From positions 1-49,438 of the forward strand of contig NZ_JAVMIP010000023.1 in NCBI RefSeq assembly GCF_031729055.1: a stretch of DNA of 49,438 nt, given 5' to 3'. Made by a program: the position numbers and the translations under genes. This document shows positions 27,476-37,375 of the stretch, piece by piece; the stretch's first letter is position 1; each line of letters starts with the position of its first letter. Source of the stretch: Pseudocalidococcus azoricus BACA0444. Lineage in GTDB: Bacteria > Cyanobacteriota > Cyanobacteriia > Thermosynechococcales > Thermosynechococcaceae. The notes below the pieces were generated by a model. That model was not told the origin of the DNA and searched no databases. It saw only the letters and a program-made list of their open reading frames with translations.

Positions 27476-29215
27476 TTAATATTTAATCTCCGTAGGATGG
27501 CTGGGGGGGATGCCTTCAATGGTGATCAACCCCTCTAAAACTGCCTTAACCACCGGCACTGCCACCGTTGACCCGTAAGCATCATCTCCTTTGGGATCAT
27601 CCACAACCGTGAGGACAACATAGCGGGGGGCATTGAGGGGGAAAACCCCGATGAAGCTGGTGATCCGCTGGTTCGTATAAGTCCCATTGATTGCTTTTTG
27701 GGCTGTGCCTGTCTTTCCGCCAATCCGATAGCCCGGAATCTTCACCCCTTTTCCTGTGCCACTGTTCACTACTTCCCCCAACATGGCCAAAACAGATTGG
27801 GCCGTACTAGGGGCAAAAACTTGTCGAGGGGGGGGGATATTCGGCTTTTGTACCCGTTGGCGATCCTGGCGGTAAATCCCCGAAATCACATGGGGCGTGA
27901 CTAAGTTTCCCCCGTTGGCAATGGCGGCGGTGAGTTGGGCTAACTTCAGAGGGGTGAGGGAAAATCCTTGGCCAAAGGCAGTGGTGGCGGGTTCAATGGG
28001 GTAGCTGACAAACTGTTCTCGAGGTTTAAGCTGGCCGGGGGTTTCAAAGGGTAAATCGGTTCCCATTTTTGCTTCCAGGCCCAGGCGTTTCAAATAATCA
28101 TAGTAATCACTGGCCCGAATCCGATTCATCATGTGTACCATCGCCACATTACTGGAGTAGCCGAGGATCTGGGTAATCGCTAAAGCCCCCCGCCCACCAT
28201 TGGTCGTAAAGTCATTGTTTTGAATTGGCCAGCCGCCCACCTGAATCCGCCCTTCATCGGGGAGTACGGTTGTGGGGGTAATGGCTTTAAGTTGTAAAGC
28301 AATCGCAACATTAATCGGCTTAAAGGTAGAACCCGGCTCATAGAGGTCTGCAACTGCCCAGTTCCGAAAAAAGGCGGGATTGGCCTGGTAATACTTGGTG
28401 GGATTAAAAGCCGGTTCCGAGGCTAACGCTAACAAGCTCCCATCCTGGACGGACATAACAATCACGGTTCCCCGCTGGGCATTAAACTTCCGCATTTGTT
28501 GGCGCAGGGCATTGCGGGCCACCCGTTGCAACCGTGAGTCTATGGTTAAACCTAAATGCTGCTCTTGGTTTAGGGTTTGGGGATCGTTGGGGGCTAAATC
28601 AGGGAGCCATAGGCCTGAACCGTCCATCGAAAGCAGACGTTGGCTGGGAGGTGGTTGCAAGAGCTTATTTTGACTAAATTCAATTCCCGCTTGTCCCTGA
28701 TGTTCCCGATCCACATAGCCAATCACACCAGACAGTAGCTCCTGCTGTGGATAATGCCGCTCCCAAGTCCGATTGAGATCCAGGCCATCTAAACCTAGAT
28801 CCCGAATTTGGCGGGCTACGGTTTCCGAAAGCTCATAGGCAACCGGAATACCACTATCATCGGATTGAAGGGTTTTGGTTAAGGCCTGAGGTTGAACGTT
28901 CAGGATTGGGGCCAGGCCATCCACAACTTCTGCTAGGGGAATTTTGAATAAAAATGGGTGAGCAAAGAGAGTAAAGGTCTGCTGATCCATCGCCACAATA
29001 TTGCCGTTGCGATCTTGAATTGGCAAACGGGCATGGGTTGGGGGCGATTGAGTTCGTTGGCGTTTCCAGGCCACATTACGCAAGTTATCCCCTTCCAAGA
29101 CCTGTAAATAAACTAACCGGGCCATCACCCCCAAACCAGCCAAAAATAGGGCCATGACCACTAGGGTTAACCGCCAACGGGAAGGGGTAGGGGTTGAGGA
29201 CAAAGAATTAGCCAT
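27476..29215 (-). CDS. ftsI: Septal peptidoglycan transpeptidase FtsI (PBP3-type)
   Basis: Class B penicillin-binding protein that cross-links septal wall during division. One membrane segment near residues 15-38 (LTLVVMALFLAGLGVMARLVYL) is followed by the pedestal domain (IQDRNGNIVAMD). The catalytic domain has the active-site Ser in GSTFKP near residue 294, SSN near 350 and KTGTAQ near 500. Length 579 is normal. The small gene ending 47 bp upstream encodes a probable FtsL-like partner. It begins at ATG 29215. Confidence 0.95.
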   Translation of the reverse strand: MANSLSSTPTPSRWRLTLVVMALFLAGLGVMARLVYLQVLEGDNLRNVAWKRQRTQSPPTHARLPIQDRNGNIVAMDQQTFTLFAHPFLFKIPLAEVVDGLAPILNVQPQALTKTLQSDDSGIPVAYELSETVARQIRDLGLDGLDLNRTWERHYPQQELLSGVIGYVDREHQGQAGIEFSQNKLLQPPPSQRLLSMDGSGLWLPDLAPNDPQTLNQEQHLGLTIDSRLQRVARNALRQQMRKFNAQRGTVIVMSVQDGSLLALASEPAFNPTKYYQANPAFFRNWAVADLYEPGSTFKPINVAIALQLKAITPTTVLPDEGRIQVGGWPIQNNDFTTNGGRGALAITQILGYSSNVAMVHMMNRIRASDYYDYLKRLGLEAKMGTDLPFETPGQLKPREQFVSYPIEPATTAFGQGFSLTPLKLAQLTAAIANGGNLVTPHVISGIYRQDRQRVQKPNIPPPRQVFAPSTAQSVLAMLGEVVNSGTGKGVKIPGYRIGGKTGTAQKAINGTYTNQRITSFIGVFPLNAPRYVVLTVVDDPKGDDAYGSTVAVPVVKAVLEGLITIEGIPPSHPTEIKY

Positions 29216-29262
29216 AGGTTCAATCCTAAGCCCTGGGACGATGACTCAGGCCAAGCATTGGG

Positions 29263-29754
29263 TTAATAGCTCACCGTCCGCTGAGACGGGGCTGAGGCCG
29301 GGAGAATCGCTTGGATTGGGGTTGGGAGATCAGCCTCGGTTGGGCGGGGGATAAATAAAACTTGTTTGGGAGACTGGGGCACAAATCCGGCCGGTTGACG
29401 TTCAATCTGTTCTGCAACTTGGTAGCGTTGGGCCTGGTGGGCAATTTGGAGTTGGCGTTCTTGTTGCTCAAGCTCAGTCAGATTTTTGTAGGCCTGTCCC
29501 CATTGATGTTGATGAAAAGCAGCCAGGCCATAGATGGGTAACAAACTGGCCAAAATTAAGACCGCAGCCCCCCCTGTCCCCCACTGCAGAACCAACAAGG
29601 ACTTTAACCACAAGGGCCAGGCCGGGTTGGGAAAGGTCCGAATTTCAGTAAGGTGTTGCTGCCGCTGGATAGGTCTCGGGCTGGAAAGGGGTTTTAACTG
29701 GAATGGGCGAGATCGGGAAGGGGGTTGGGGGGGGGTAGCAAGGGCAGCAGACAT
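29263..29754 (-). CDS. Small bitopic protein, candidate FtsL of the divisome
   Basis: 163 residues: a proline- and Arg-rich cytoplasmic head (about 1-50), one membrane helix (VLQWGTGGAAVLILASLLPIYGLAAF, about 56-81), then a short coiled coil (QAYKNLTELEQQERQLQIAHQAQRYQVAEQIE), and a proline-rich tail. This topology, the size of the coiled coil, and the position immediately before ftsI match FtsL, whose sequence is poorly conserved. The identity is inferred from context and shape, not from sequence similarity. No signature motif exists to prove it. Confidence 0.65.
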   Translation of the reverse strand: MSAALATPPQPPSRSRPFQLKPLSSPRPIQRQQHLTEIRTFPNPAWPLWLKSLLVLQWGTGGAAVLILASLLPIYGLAAFHQHQWGQAYKNLTELEQQERQLQIAHQAQRYQVAEQIERQPAGFVPQSPKQVLFIPRPTEADLPTPIQAILPASAPSQRTVSY

Positions 29755-30507
29755 AGATTCGACAAACTCCTCAATAAACTCCAGTCAAAAACTAGAGGTC
29801 AAAAACCAAATTCTTAAGTGTCATCCAGACTACCCCAGAGCAACAGCCACCTTTAGCCATAATGGCTACCAAGTTTTTCTGGCTAACTGATGTTTAGTCT
29901 ATGGATGGGAACACTCCCGCAGCTTAGGGATAGGATTCAAGATCGGTCGGGGTGGGCAAAACCAGCCCTGAACCCCCGCCCCCTAAACACATTGGCCAAA
30001 GCTAAATAGTTCGGCTAAATGCCAAGATAACCACTAAATTAGTTGCGAGGCCACTCTTCATGCACAAAAGAGGCAACCTTTTTGGCTGGGACTTTTTTCT
30101 TAATCGCCAAGACCTCAGCAACAGCGAAAAGTTCCCACTGCAAACTATAGCGTTACCCATTTAGGACTCTTATTGAGGTAAGTCAGGAAATACTTGATGG
30201 GCCGTCTTTTTAAGATTTATACTCTCTCAGAACAGTCTGCGTAACTCTATACTCAAGGATGCTAAAACTAGCCCAGTGAACTTCTGGGGATGCCCATATT
30301 TATTGGCGACCACAACATCATCCAACCAGCCCTGTTTAACCCGCGCTAATCCGGCCCTCCAGAGGGAAGCGTCAATCATGACACAAAGCCAGCCCTAGAA
30401 CGCGGCCCACCCTCAGCAAACCAATCCATCTCAAGGTATCGGCCTGGGGATCAGCAGCACCCTGATATTACGGCTGGGGGAAAGACAACATCTCGACCCA
30501 GAGTCTC
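29755..30507. other. 753-bp intergenic region with one MITE-like repeat and a possible coding relic
   Basis: Contains the promoter of the ftsL-like/ftsI pair at its left end (minus strand). A minus-strand stretch at 30039-30145 next to the repeat reads WELFAVAEVLAIKKK, then VASFVHEEWPRN and a stop; it may be the end of a gene broken by the repeat. The repeat is at 30146-30251. The part 30252-30507 is GC-rich without a clear gene. A structured RNA there cannot be excluded by eye. Confidence 0.4.
30146..30251 (-). mobile_element. MITE-like repeat, copy 4 (inverted)
   Basis: 106 bp, opposite orientation to copies 1-3. Its reverse strand begins TATAGAGTTACGCAGACTG, continues TTCTGAGAGAGTATAAA, and ends CCTAAATGGGTAACGCTATA. 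It is the copy most like copy 1. The terminal inverted repeats are TATAGCGTTACCCA and TATAGAGTTACGCA. Confidence 0.8.
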
Positions 30508-31056
30508 CTAATCTAAAAAGCCCATCAGTTGGGGAGAGTCATCAATAATATTGGAGGCAATGGGCCGCACCCCCGCAGAGGTGTAGGTTTCTGAAATGTG
30601 GAGACCACTGGTGGTAATCGGGCGCATTCCCAGCCAATTCACCACTTCCAGAATTTGGAAATCATCCATAGCAATTGGACGGATACCCATAATGTTGATG
30701 GACTCAGCCACCCGCAAATTACTGGAGCCAATCGGCCGCAACCCTGAGGAGTTAATCGTATCTACCACTTGCAGCTCACTACTAAAAATTGGGCGTGTCC
30801 CAGAAGACTGCATCGTATCTACCACTTGAAGGGGGCTGCTTTGAATCGGACGTAACCCTGCCACATTGACGGTTTGCCACACCGCAAAATCAGCAGATTC
30901 GGGAGCCGCGGCTAATGTCCCAGATTCGGTTGTGGTCAGAGAAACAAGTTGTCCAGAGGCTTCTGGCTTGGCGGTCGTTGCCCGACTTGTCCGAGTTGTT
31001 TTCCGCACTGGGGTTTCGTCTTGGGGATTATCTTGGGGTGTTTCTGGGGTACTCAT
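30508..31056 (-). CDS. Protein of six 19-residue GxRPI repeats, unknown function
   Basis: 182 residues. The first 55 are polar and low-complexity (Thr/Pro/Ser/Ala, several Lys/Arg), with no signal peptide. Residues 56-169 are six back-to-back repeats of exactly 19 residues following xLxVxxxxxxxGxRPIxSS, for example PLQVVDTMQSSGTRPIFSS and ELQVVDTINSSGLRPIGSS. The R-P-I core and the preceding Gly are in all six. The tail is acidic (DDSPQLMGFLD). Alternating hydrophobic residues and regular length suggest a beta-solenoid or a string of strands binding repeated partners. I recognise no named family. GGAG precedes the ATG. It stands alone, divergent from psaC. Confidence 0.8.
   Translation of the reverse strand: MSTPETPQDNPQDETPVRKTTRTSRATTAKPEASGQLVSLTTTESGTLAAAPESADFAVWQTVNVAGLRPIQSSPLQVVDTMQSSGTRPIFSSELQVVDTINSSGLRPIGSSNLRVAESINIMGIRPIAMDDFQILEVVNWLGMRPITTSGLHISETYTSAGVRPIASNIIDDSPQLMGFLD
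30550..30891 (-). repeat. Six 57-bp coding repeats
   Basis: Six in-phase units of 57 bp encode the 19-residue repeats. DNA identity between units is modest except in the GGxxxCGxCCxATT-type core, so the duplication is old and kept by selection on the protein. Confidence 0.8.
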
Positions 31057-31687
<631 letters not shown>

Positions 31688-31831
31688 GATTTTGATTACC
31701 ATTTGATTGCCAATAGATGTACATGGGGTAGAGGGTCAGCGGATGTTGTTTCTCTACCTTTTGTGCTGGCTGTTGCTAGTTTGCAATTTAAAGCCTAGGG
31801 TCGGCGCAACGAAGCTCTAGCATACCTCAGG

Positions 31832-32386
31832 TCACAGTAAATTATGCTGACGGGCCAAGAAATAGGCACTAATGGTTTTAGCATCGGCAATTTCCCCACC
31901 ATAAATGGCAGTTTCCAAGGCCACCGGGGACATCAACACCACTTCAATGTCTTCGTCTTCATCCTGAGGGGGGGGAGTGGTTAGTTTTTCCAGGTTTTGG
32001 GCCAAGAACGCGTAAATAATTTCATCGGAATATCCGGGAGCGACATAAAACTGTCCTAGGGTTGTCCAGGCCAAGGCTCTGTACCCGGTTTCTTCCTCTA
32101 GCTCCCGTTTAATGGTCACATCCGCAGGTTCATTGGGTTCAAGGGTTCCGGCTGGAAATTCCAACAGCCGGCCTTGGGCTGCAAAGCGATACTGCCGGAC
32201 AAGGACAAACTCTCCTGTATTCGTCACCGGAACGGCCACTGCTCCCCCTGGATGGGCGATATAACCCAGGTCTGCCACAACCCCATTGGGTAAACGATAG
32301 CGATTCACGGCAAAGGAAAACTTACGCGAGCGGCAGAAAAACTGGGGTTGGATGATTTCAGCGGGTTCGGGGATGGGTGGGGTCAT
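31832..32386 (-). CDS. NUDIX hydrolase, ADP-ribose pyrophosphatase-like
   Basis: 184 residues. The Nudix box is complete: GTLEPNEPADVTIKRELEEETGY at about residues 84-106 fits Gx5Ex7REUxEExGU. The preceding beta-strands (AVAVPVTNTGEFVLVRQYRFA, then LLEFPAG) are those of the ADP-ribose/ADP-sugar pyrophosphatase group (NudF/ADPRase), which splits ADP-ribose to AMP and ribose 5-phosphate. A pro or gly about 16 residues after the box (VAPGYSDEIIYAFLA) supports that group. It is alone on its strand. Confidence 0.9.
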   Translation of the reverse strand: MTPPIPEPAEIIQPQFFCRSRKFSFAVNRYRLPNGVVADLGYIAHPGGAVAVPVTNTGEFVLVRQYRFAAQGRLLEFPAGTLEPNEPADVTIKRELEEETGYRALAWTTLGQFYVAPGYSDEIIYAFLAQNLEKLTTPPPQDEDEDIEVVLMSPVALETAIYGGEIADAKTISAYFLARQHNLL

Positions 32387-32765
32387 AAACGGCTCATGTC
32401 ACCAGCAAAGGGGCATTGATTTCCCAAGCTTTTCTAGGAAATAAGCCCACTATAGGGGAAAGAGAGTCTTGCAAAGGATTAAGAACGTGTTAAGAAACTC
32501 TACAATGGCTTCTAGATATTAGAGATTAAACCGTAGATTCTAAGTTAGGGGTGTAGCTGATGGTTACAGACTGAAATGAACTAATCTGTTTAGAATCTTT
32601 TGTCCCAGACCAAACACATCCCGCCAGTCGCCAAGGCTTAATTCCTTTGGTTTCTGCAAATGTGGTGTGGATCACAGCATGGCCAATTTCCGTGGGGGAT
32701 ACTCATAGTGGTTTGTTAGGGAAATGCGCTGAGATTTATGATTCATCCCTTTGGTAGTTGTTCCC
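32387..32765. other. Divergent intergenic region upstream of sigF
   Basis: 379 bp containing promoters for the NUDIX gene and for sigF-fmt. A CRP-type palindrome lies at 32661-32676. The rest shows no gene. Confidence 0.45.
32661..32676 (+). promoter_or_regulatory. CRP-type (SyCRP1-like) palindrome upstream of sigF
   Basis: TGTGGTGTGGATCACA matches the CRP pattern TGTGAN6TCACA at nine of ten fixed positions (A to G at position 5). It is 90 bp before the likely sigF ATG. In Synechocystis the cAMP receptor SyCRP1 and SigF both act on pilus and motility genes. Binding is a prediction. Confidence 0.45.
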
Positions 32766-33542
32766 ATGTCCCTAGATACTTCCCTTGATTCAACTGCGGC
32801 CCTGATTAAAGCCTTTCAAGAAAATGGTTGCCCAAAGACACGCAATTCCCTCGTTCAACTCAACATGGGCCTGGTACGGAAAGAAGCTCACCGTTGGGTT
32901 CATTATTCCCAAGAAACCTTTGAAGACCTAGTCCAAGTTGGCACACTCGGCTTAATTCGGGCTGTAGAACGATTTGACCCCAATCATGGCTCTGCTTTTA
33001 GCACCTTTGCTATGGTTTATATTCGAGGTGAAATCCAACATTACCTCCGGGATAAAAGTGCTCATATTCGCGTCCCCCGCCGCTGGCAAACCCTCTATCG
33101 CCAAGGCAGTCGGCTGACTTCGGAATTACGGCAATACCTCGATCGGCAGCCCACTAATCAAGAAATTGCCACCGGCCTGCAGATTGGTGTGGAAGAGTGG
33201 GAACAAATTAAGTTTGCCTATGTGAACTGCTTGCCCTTGAGCTTGGATGCTCCTGTGAGTGAGGCCACCGAGGATAGTACCTCCTTGGGGGAAACCTTAC
33301 CGGATCAGCATTACCGGAGTTTTCAACTGGCCCAAGAAGACCGAATCCGTCTCCAGCAATGCTTACAAAAGTTGGAAGCCCGTACCTGCGAGATTTTAGA
33401 ATTTGTTTTTCTCCATGACCTCAGCCAAAAGGAAACCGCAGAATTATTGGGGATCAGTGCGGTCACGGTGTCGCGGCAAGTGAAAAAGGGCCTGGAGCAT
33501 TTACGGCGGTTGATGGTTCATGAGCATGAGGCGGGTAACTAG
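32766..33542 (+). CDS. sigF: Group 3 RNA polymerase sigma factor, SigF-like
   Basis: 258 residues from ATG 32766 (a TTG at 32751 is in frame). Region 2 is clear (EDLVQVGTLGLIRAVERFDPNHGSAFSTFA, then YIRGEIQHYLRDK), followed by region 3 (RVPRRWQTLYRQGSRLTSELRQ) and the region 4 helix-turn-helix (SQKETAELLGISAVTVSRQVKKGLEHLR). It lacks region 1, as in the SigB/F/G/FliA type. In Synechocystis SigF is needed for pilA expression and phototaxis. The fmt gene starts 3 nt after its stop, an operon or a chance neighbour. The upstream CRP-like site suggests cAMP control. Confidence 0.9.
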   Translation: MSLDTSLDSTAALIKAFQENGCPKTRNSLVQLNMGLVRKEAHRWVHYSQETFEDLVQVGTLGLIRAVERFDPNHGSAFSTFAMVYIRGEIQHYLRDKSAHIRVPRRWQTLYRQGSRLTSELRQYLDRQPTNQEIATGLQIGVEEWEQIKFAYVNCLPLSLDAPVSEATEDSTSLGETLPDQHYRSFQLAQEDRIRLQQCLQKLEARTCEILEFVFLHDLSQKETAELLGISAVTVSRQVKKGLEHLRRLMVHEHEAGN

Positions 33543-33545
33543 GGG

Positions 33546-34523
33546 GTGCGAATTATTTTCTTCGGAACACCAGATTTTTCTGTACCGACTTTAGCTGCCC
33601 TTTTGACTTCAGAACATCAGGTGCTTGGGGTAGTGACACAACCGGATAAACGACGGGGGCGGGGCAGTGATTTAATCCCTTCACCCATCAAACAGTTGGC
33701 CTTAGACGCAAACCTCCCAATTTGGCAGCCCACCCGCATTAAGCAAGATAAAAAGGTGATTGAGGCACTCCAGGCCTGTGGGGCTGATGTCTTTGTCGTG
33801 GTGGCCTATGGTCAGATTTTGTCCCAGGAGATCCTCAATATTCCCAAGTTGGGCTGTATCAACAACCATGCCTCCTTGTTACCGTGCTATCGGGGGGCTG
33901 CACCAATTCAATGGGCGTTATATCACGGGGAGCCAGAAACCGGAATTACGACCATGCTGATGGATGCGGGGATGGATACGGGGGCAATGCTGTTAACGGT
34001 TAAAACGCCGATCAGGTTGGAGGATAATGCGGCAACGTTGGGGGCACGCCTGGCCGGCCTGGGGGCAAATTTACTTTTAGAAACCCTCGCCCAGTTCCCT
34101 CGCCTCACGCCAATTCCTCAGGATCCGACCCAGGCCACCTATGCCCCCCTGATTAAAAAGCCCGATTATGAACTGGCCTGGAGCCGATCTGCCTTAGACC
34201 TTCACAATCAAGTGCGTGGCTTTTATCCCTACTGTCAGACACAACTCCTTGGCCAAACCCTGAAGATTACTAAAACTCTCCCTTTAACTACGGATGTAAT
34301 CACGGAATTACTAGAAAAACTCCAGGCCTGGGTGAATCAATCTGAATCTGATCCGCAAGGGATAGGAAATACAGTGGCAATTCTCAAGGGGCTGGGGCCG
34401 GTGGTGCAAACGGGGCAGGGACAATTACTGATCCAAGAAGTTCAGCCGGCCGGAAAAAAACGCCAATCAGGGTGGGATTTTGCCAATGGACTGCGCTTAA
34501 CAGTTGGCCAGGCCTGGAGTTAA
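33546..34523 (+). CDS. fmt: Methionyl-tRNA formyltransferase
   Basis: Formylates initiator Met-tRNA. Complete at 325 residues: N-terminal IIFFGTPDFSVPTLAAL, the folate-site block NNHASLLPCYRGAAPIQWAL with catalytic Asn and His, and DAGMDTGAM with the Asp. The C-terminal OB-fold domain is present. The start is GTG at 33546, inside a GGGGGTG run that also serves as ribosome site; it lies 3 nt after the sigF stop. The stop codon abuts the convergent clpB2 stop. Confidence 0.96.
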   Translation: MRIIFFGTPDFSVPTLAALLTSEHQVLGVVTQPDKRRGRGSDLIPSPIKQLALDANLPIWQPTRIKQDKKVIEALQACGADVFVVVAYGQILSQEILNIPKLGCINNHASLLPCYRGAAPIQWALYHGEPETGITTMLMDAGMDTGAMLLTVKTPIRLEDNAATLGARLAGLGANLLLETLAQFPRLTPIPQDPTQATYAPLIKKPDYELAWSRSALDLHNQVRGFYPYCQTQLLGQTLKITKTLPLTTDVITELLEKLQAWVNQSESDPQGIGNTVAILKGLGPVVQTGQGQLLIQEVQPAGKKRQSGWDFANGLRLTVGQAWS

Positions 34524-37175
34524 CTATGACTGAGGAGTTCCAGAGTCAGGCTGATGATTTTTGGAGGTGAATTTCAACTTGCCCTGGTCACAGTCCACGA
34601 CAATTTGCTCCCCAGGCCCGTAGGTTTCCGCCAAGATTTCCACGGCAATGGAGTTTTCCACTTCCCGTTGGATGGCACGCTTGAGGGGCCTGGCTCCATA
34701 GATCGGATCAAAGCCCGCATCCACCAGATGATCCAAGGCTGCATCCGTAAAAGAGAGGGTGATTTTCTGTTCAGCCAGGAGTTTATGCACCCGTTTCAGT
34801 TGAATTTGGATAATCTGTCGTAATTGTTGGCGATTCAGGGGATGGAAGAGGATCAAATCATCCACCCGATTGAGAAATTCTGGCCGGAAATGGCTTTGTA
34901 ACACCTTCATCACCCGGCCCCGCATTTCTTCATAGCGAGTATCATCCCCGCCAATATCCAAAATGTGATCGCTGCCAATGTTACTGGTCATGACAATCAC
35001 AGTATTGCAGAAGTCAATCGTTCTCCCTTGGGAATCTGTAATGCGGCCATCATCCAAAACTTGCAGCAGGACATTAAAAACCTCAGGATGGGCTTTTTCT
35101 ACTTCATCAAACAACACCACGGAATAAGGCCGCCGCCGCACAGCCTCGGTTAACTGCCCACCAGAGTCAAACCCAACATAGCCTGGAGGCGCACCAATCA
35201 TTCGGGAGACGGCGTGTTTTTCCATGTACTCGGACATATCCAACCGCACCAAGGCCCCGTCATCATCAAAGAGACAATCGGCTAAGGCGCGGGCGAGTTC
35301 CGTTTTTCCGACCCCAGTGGGCCCCATGAATAAAAACGAACCAATCGGCCGCCCCGGATCTTTCATCCCTGCTCTGGCCCGTCTAATGGCAGCAGCTACG
35401 GCGGCGACCGCTTCCTCTTGGCCAATCACCCGCTGATGGAGAACTGATTCTAAATGCAGGAGTTTTTGACGTTCTGTTTCCAAGAGCTTTTGGAGGGGGA
35501 TACCTGTCCACTTGGCCACAATCGCAGCAATATCTGCATCAGTGACTTGATCTCGCAAAAAAGTACTGCTCTCGGCCTGGATGGCCTCTAACTGGGCCTC
35601 GACTTCCGCTAAATCCCGTTGTACTTGAGCCAGTTTCCCATGTTGAAGTTGGGCCACCCTATTTAAGTCATATTTGCGCTCGGCCTGTTCAATTTGGAGC
35701 TTAATTTGATCCTGTTCTTCTTTAAGGGTATTGAGTTGCTCCAGTAATTGCTTTTCCCCCTGCCATTGGGCTTCCATTGCTTCTTTTTTCGGGGTGAGTT
35801 CAGCAATTTCCGCCGTAATTTTTTGCAGCCGTTCCCGTTCTGGGGCATAGGTTCCGGTGCGACTGCGAGGTTCTTCCTGCTCCAGAGAAAGCTTTTCGAT
35901 TTCTAACTGCATCAGTCGCCGTTCAATGGTTTCCAACTCCCCCGGTTTGGAAGTAATTTCCATCTTTAGCTTGGCAGCGGCTTCATCCACTAAATCAATG
36001 GCTTTATCTGGCAAAAATCGATCCGCAATATATCGATCCGAGAGCGTAGCAGCAGCAACTAAAGCTGAGTCGGTAATTTGGACATTGTGGTGAATTTCAT
36101 AACGCTGCTTAATACCGCGCAAAATGGAAATCGTATTTTCAACCGTAGGCTGCCCAATATAAACCTGTTGAAATCGCCGCTCGAGGGCTGGGTCTTTTTC
36201 AATGGATTTGCGGTATTCATCCAGAGTCGAGGCTCCAATACAGCGCAACTCCCCGCGGGCTAACATGGGTTTGAGTAAATTCCCGGCATCCATGTTGGAG
36301 TTTTGATTCGCCCCCGCTCCGACTACGGTATGCAACTCATCAATAAAGAGGACAATTTGCCCATCCGAATGGGTGACTTCATGGAGCACAGCCTTGAGAC
36401 GATCTTCAAAATCCCCCCGAAACTTAGCCCCGGCCACCAAACTGCCCATATCGAGGGAAATAAGTTGCCGATTTTTGAGAGATTCCGGGACATCACCGTT
36501 AATGATTCGCTGGGCTAATCCTTCGGCAATGGCGGTTTTACCCACACCCGGCTCGCCAATTAAAACCGGATTATTTTTCATCCGCCGTGAAAGAACTTGA
36601 ATCACCCGCCGAATTTCTTCATCCCGGCCAATGACTGGATCCAATTTGCCTTGGCGGGCCTGTTCCGTTAAATCGCGCCCATATTTACTCAGGGCTTCGT
36701 AGCGGTTTTCTGGGTTTTGATCGGAAACTTTTTGATTCCCGCGCACAGAGGTAATGGCCTGCTCCAGTTGGTCTCGCTCAATGTTGGCCATCCGAAATAA
36801 GCTTTTGCCAATCCGCCGGTCTTCACTCAGGCCCAGGAGAATGTGCTCCACGGAAATAAAGGCATCATCCCGCGCATCCCGCTCCCGTTCCGCTAAATCC
36901 AATAGGGCATCTAAGTGACGACCTAAATAAAGCTCTGTGCCATTGGGAACCCGCGGCTGTTGTTTGGCAAAGTCCACTAATCGCTGCAAAATTGCCGTTT
37001 CATCGGCCCCGGCTTTGGTCAAAATTGTATTCGCTAACCCGGCCTGTTCAACCAGGGCAATGGCTAGATGTTCAACTTCTAAGTATTGATTGCGAAATTG
37101 CTTGGCGACATCCTGAGATTTGACAATGGCTTCCCAGGCCTTATCGGTAAACTTGGCTGGGTCAGTGGGTTGCAT
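34524..37175 (-). CDS. clpB2: ClpB disaggregase, second paralog (ClpB2)
   Basis: An AAA+ hexamer that pulls polypeptides out of aggregates with DnaK. About 883 residues: ClpN domain (two repeats, 1-150), first ATPase with GEPGVGKT near residue 205, a long coiled-coil middle domain (about 400-530), and second ATPase with GPTGVGKTE near 617 and the [10 protein letters not shown] motif. The frame extends to 37289, but the usual start ([18 protein letters not shown]) is ATG 37175. Cyanobacteria carry two clpB genes; in Synechococcus clpB1 gives thermotolerance while clpB2 is essential and not heat-induced. I assign clpB2 because the other copy matches ClpB1 better. Convergent with fmt. Confidence 0.88.
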   Translation of the reverse strand: MQPTDPAKFTDKAWEAIVKSQDVAKQFRNQYLEVEHLAIALVEQAGLANTILTKAGADETAILQRLVDFAKQQPRVPNGTELYLGRHLDALLDLAERERDARDDAFISVEHILLGLSEDRRIGKSLFRMANIERDQLEQAITSVRGNQKVSDQNPENRYEALSKYGRDLTEQARQGKLDPVIGRDEEIRRVIQVLSRRMKNNPVLIGEPGVGKTAIAEGLAQRIINGDVPESLKNRQLISLDMGSLVAGAKFRGDFEDRLKAVLHEVTHSDGQIVLFIDELHTVVGAGANQNSNMDAGNLLKPMLARGELRCIGASTLDEYRKSIEKDPALERRFQQVYIGQPTVENTISILRGIKQRYEIHHNVQITDSALVAAATLSDRYIADRFLPDKAIDLVDEAAAKLKMEITSKPGELETIERRLMQLEIEKLSLEQEEPRSRTGTYAPERERLQKITAEIAELTPKKEAMEAQWQGEKQLLEQLNTLKEEQDQIKLQIEQAERKYDLNRVAQLQHGKLAQVQRDLAEVEAQLEAIQAESSTFLRDQVTDADIAAIVAKWTGIPLQKLLETERQKLLHLESVLHQRVIGQEEAVAAVAAAIRRARAGMKDPGRPIGSFLFMGPTGVGKTELARALADCLFDDDGALVRLDMSEYMEKHAVSRMIGAPPGYVGFDSGGQLTEAVRRRPYSVVLFDEVEKAHPEVFNVLLQVLDDGRITDSQGRTIDFCNTVIVMTSNIGSDHILDIGGDDTRYEEMRGRVMKVLQSHFRPEFLNRVDDLILFHPLNRQQLRQIIQIQLKRVHKLLAEQKITLSFTDAALDHLVDAGFDPIYGARPLKRAIQREVENSIAVEILAETYGPGEQIVVDCDQGKLKFTSKNHQPDSGTPQS

Positions 37176-37375
37176 GGGCCGTGGTTTGGGGTTAATTAAC
37201 TCATCTAGCAGGGTTGATCCTAACGCAATTGCGTCCCCCCAGGCCAAAGCAACGAGACCAAGAACCACATCTGGAGCAGTCAGGAACAAATTTTCCCAGC
37301 ATTCATCTATCGGGTTGGGGTGGTAGCCATTGAGAACCGCTAGTTATCCTAAAGACTGCCGGATGGAGAAGATTC

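Noticed and set aside
29770..29790. ACTCCTCA word resembling the Yfr1 RNA core
   Set aside because: The Yfr1 core is ACTCCTCACAC; this one lacks the CAC end and has no flanking hairpins.
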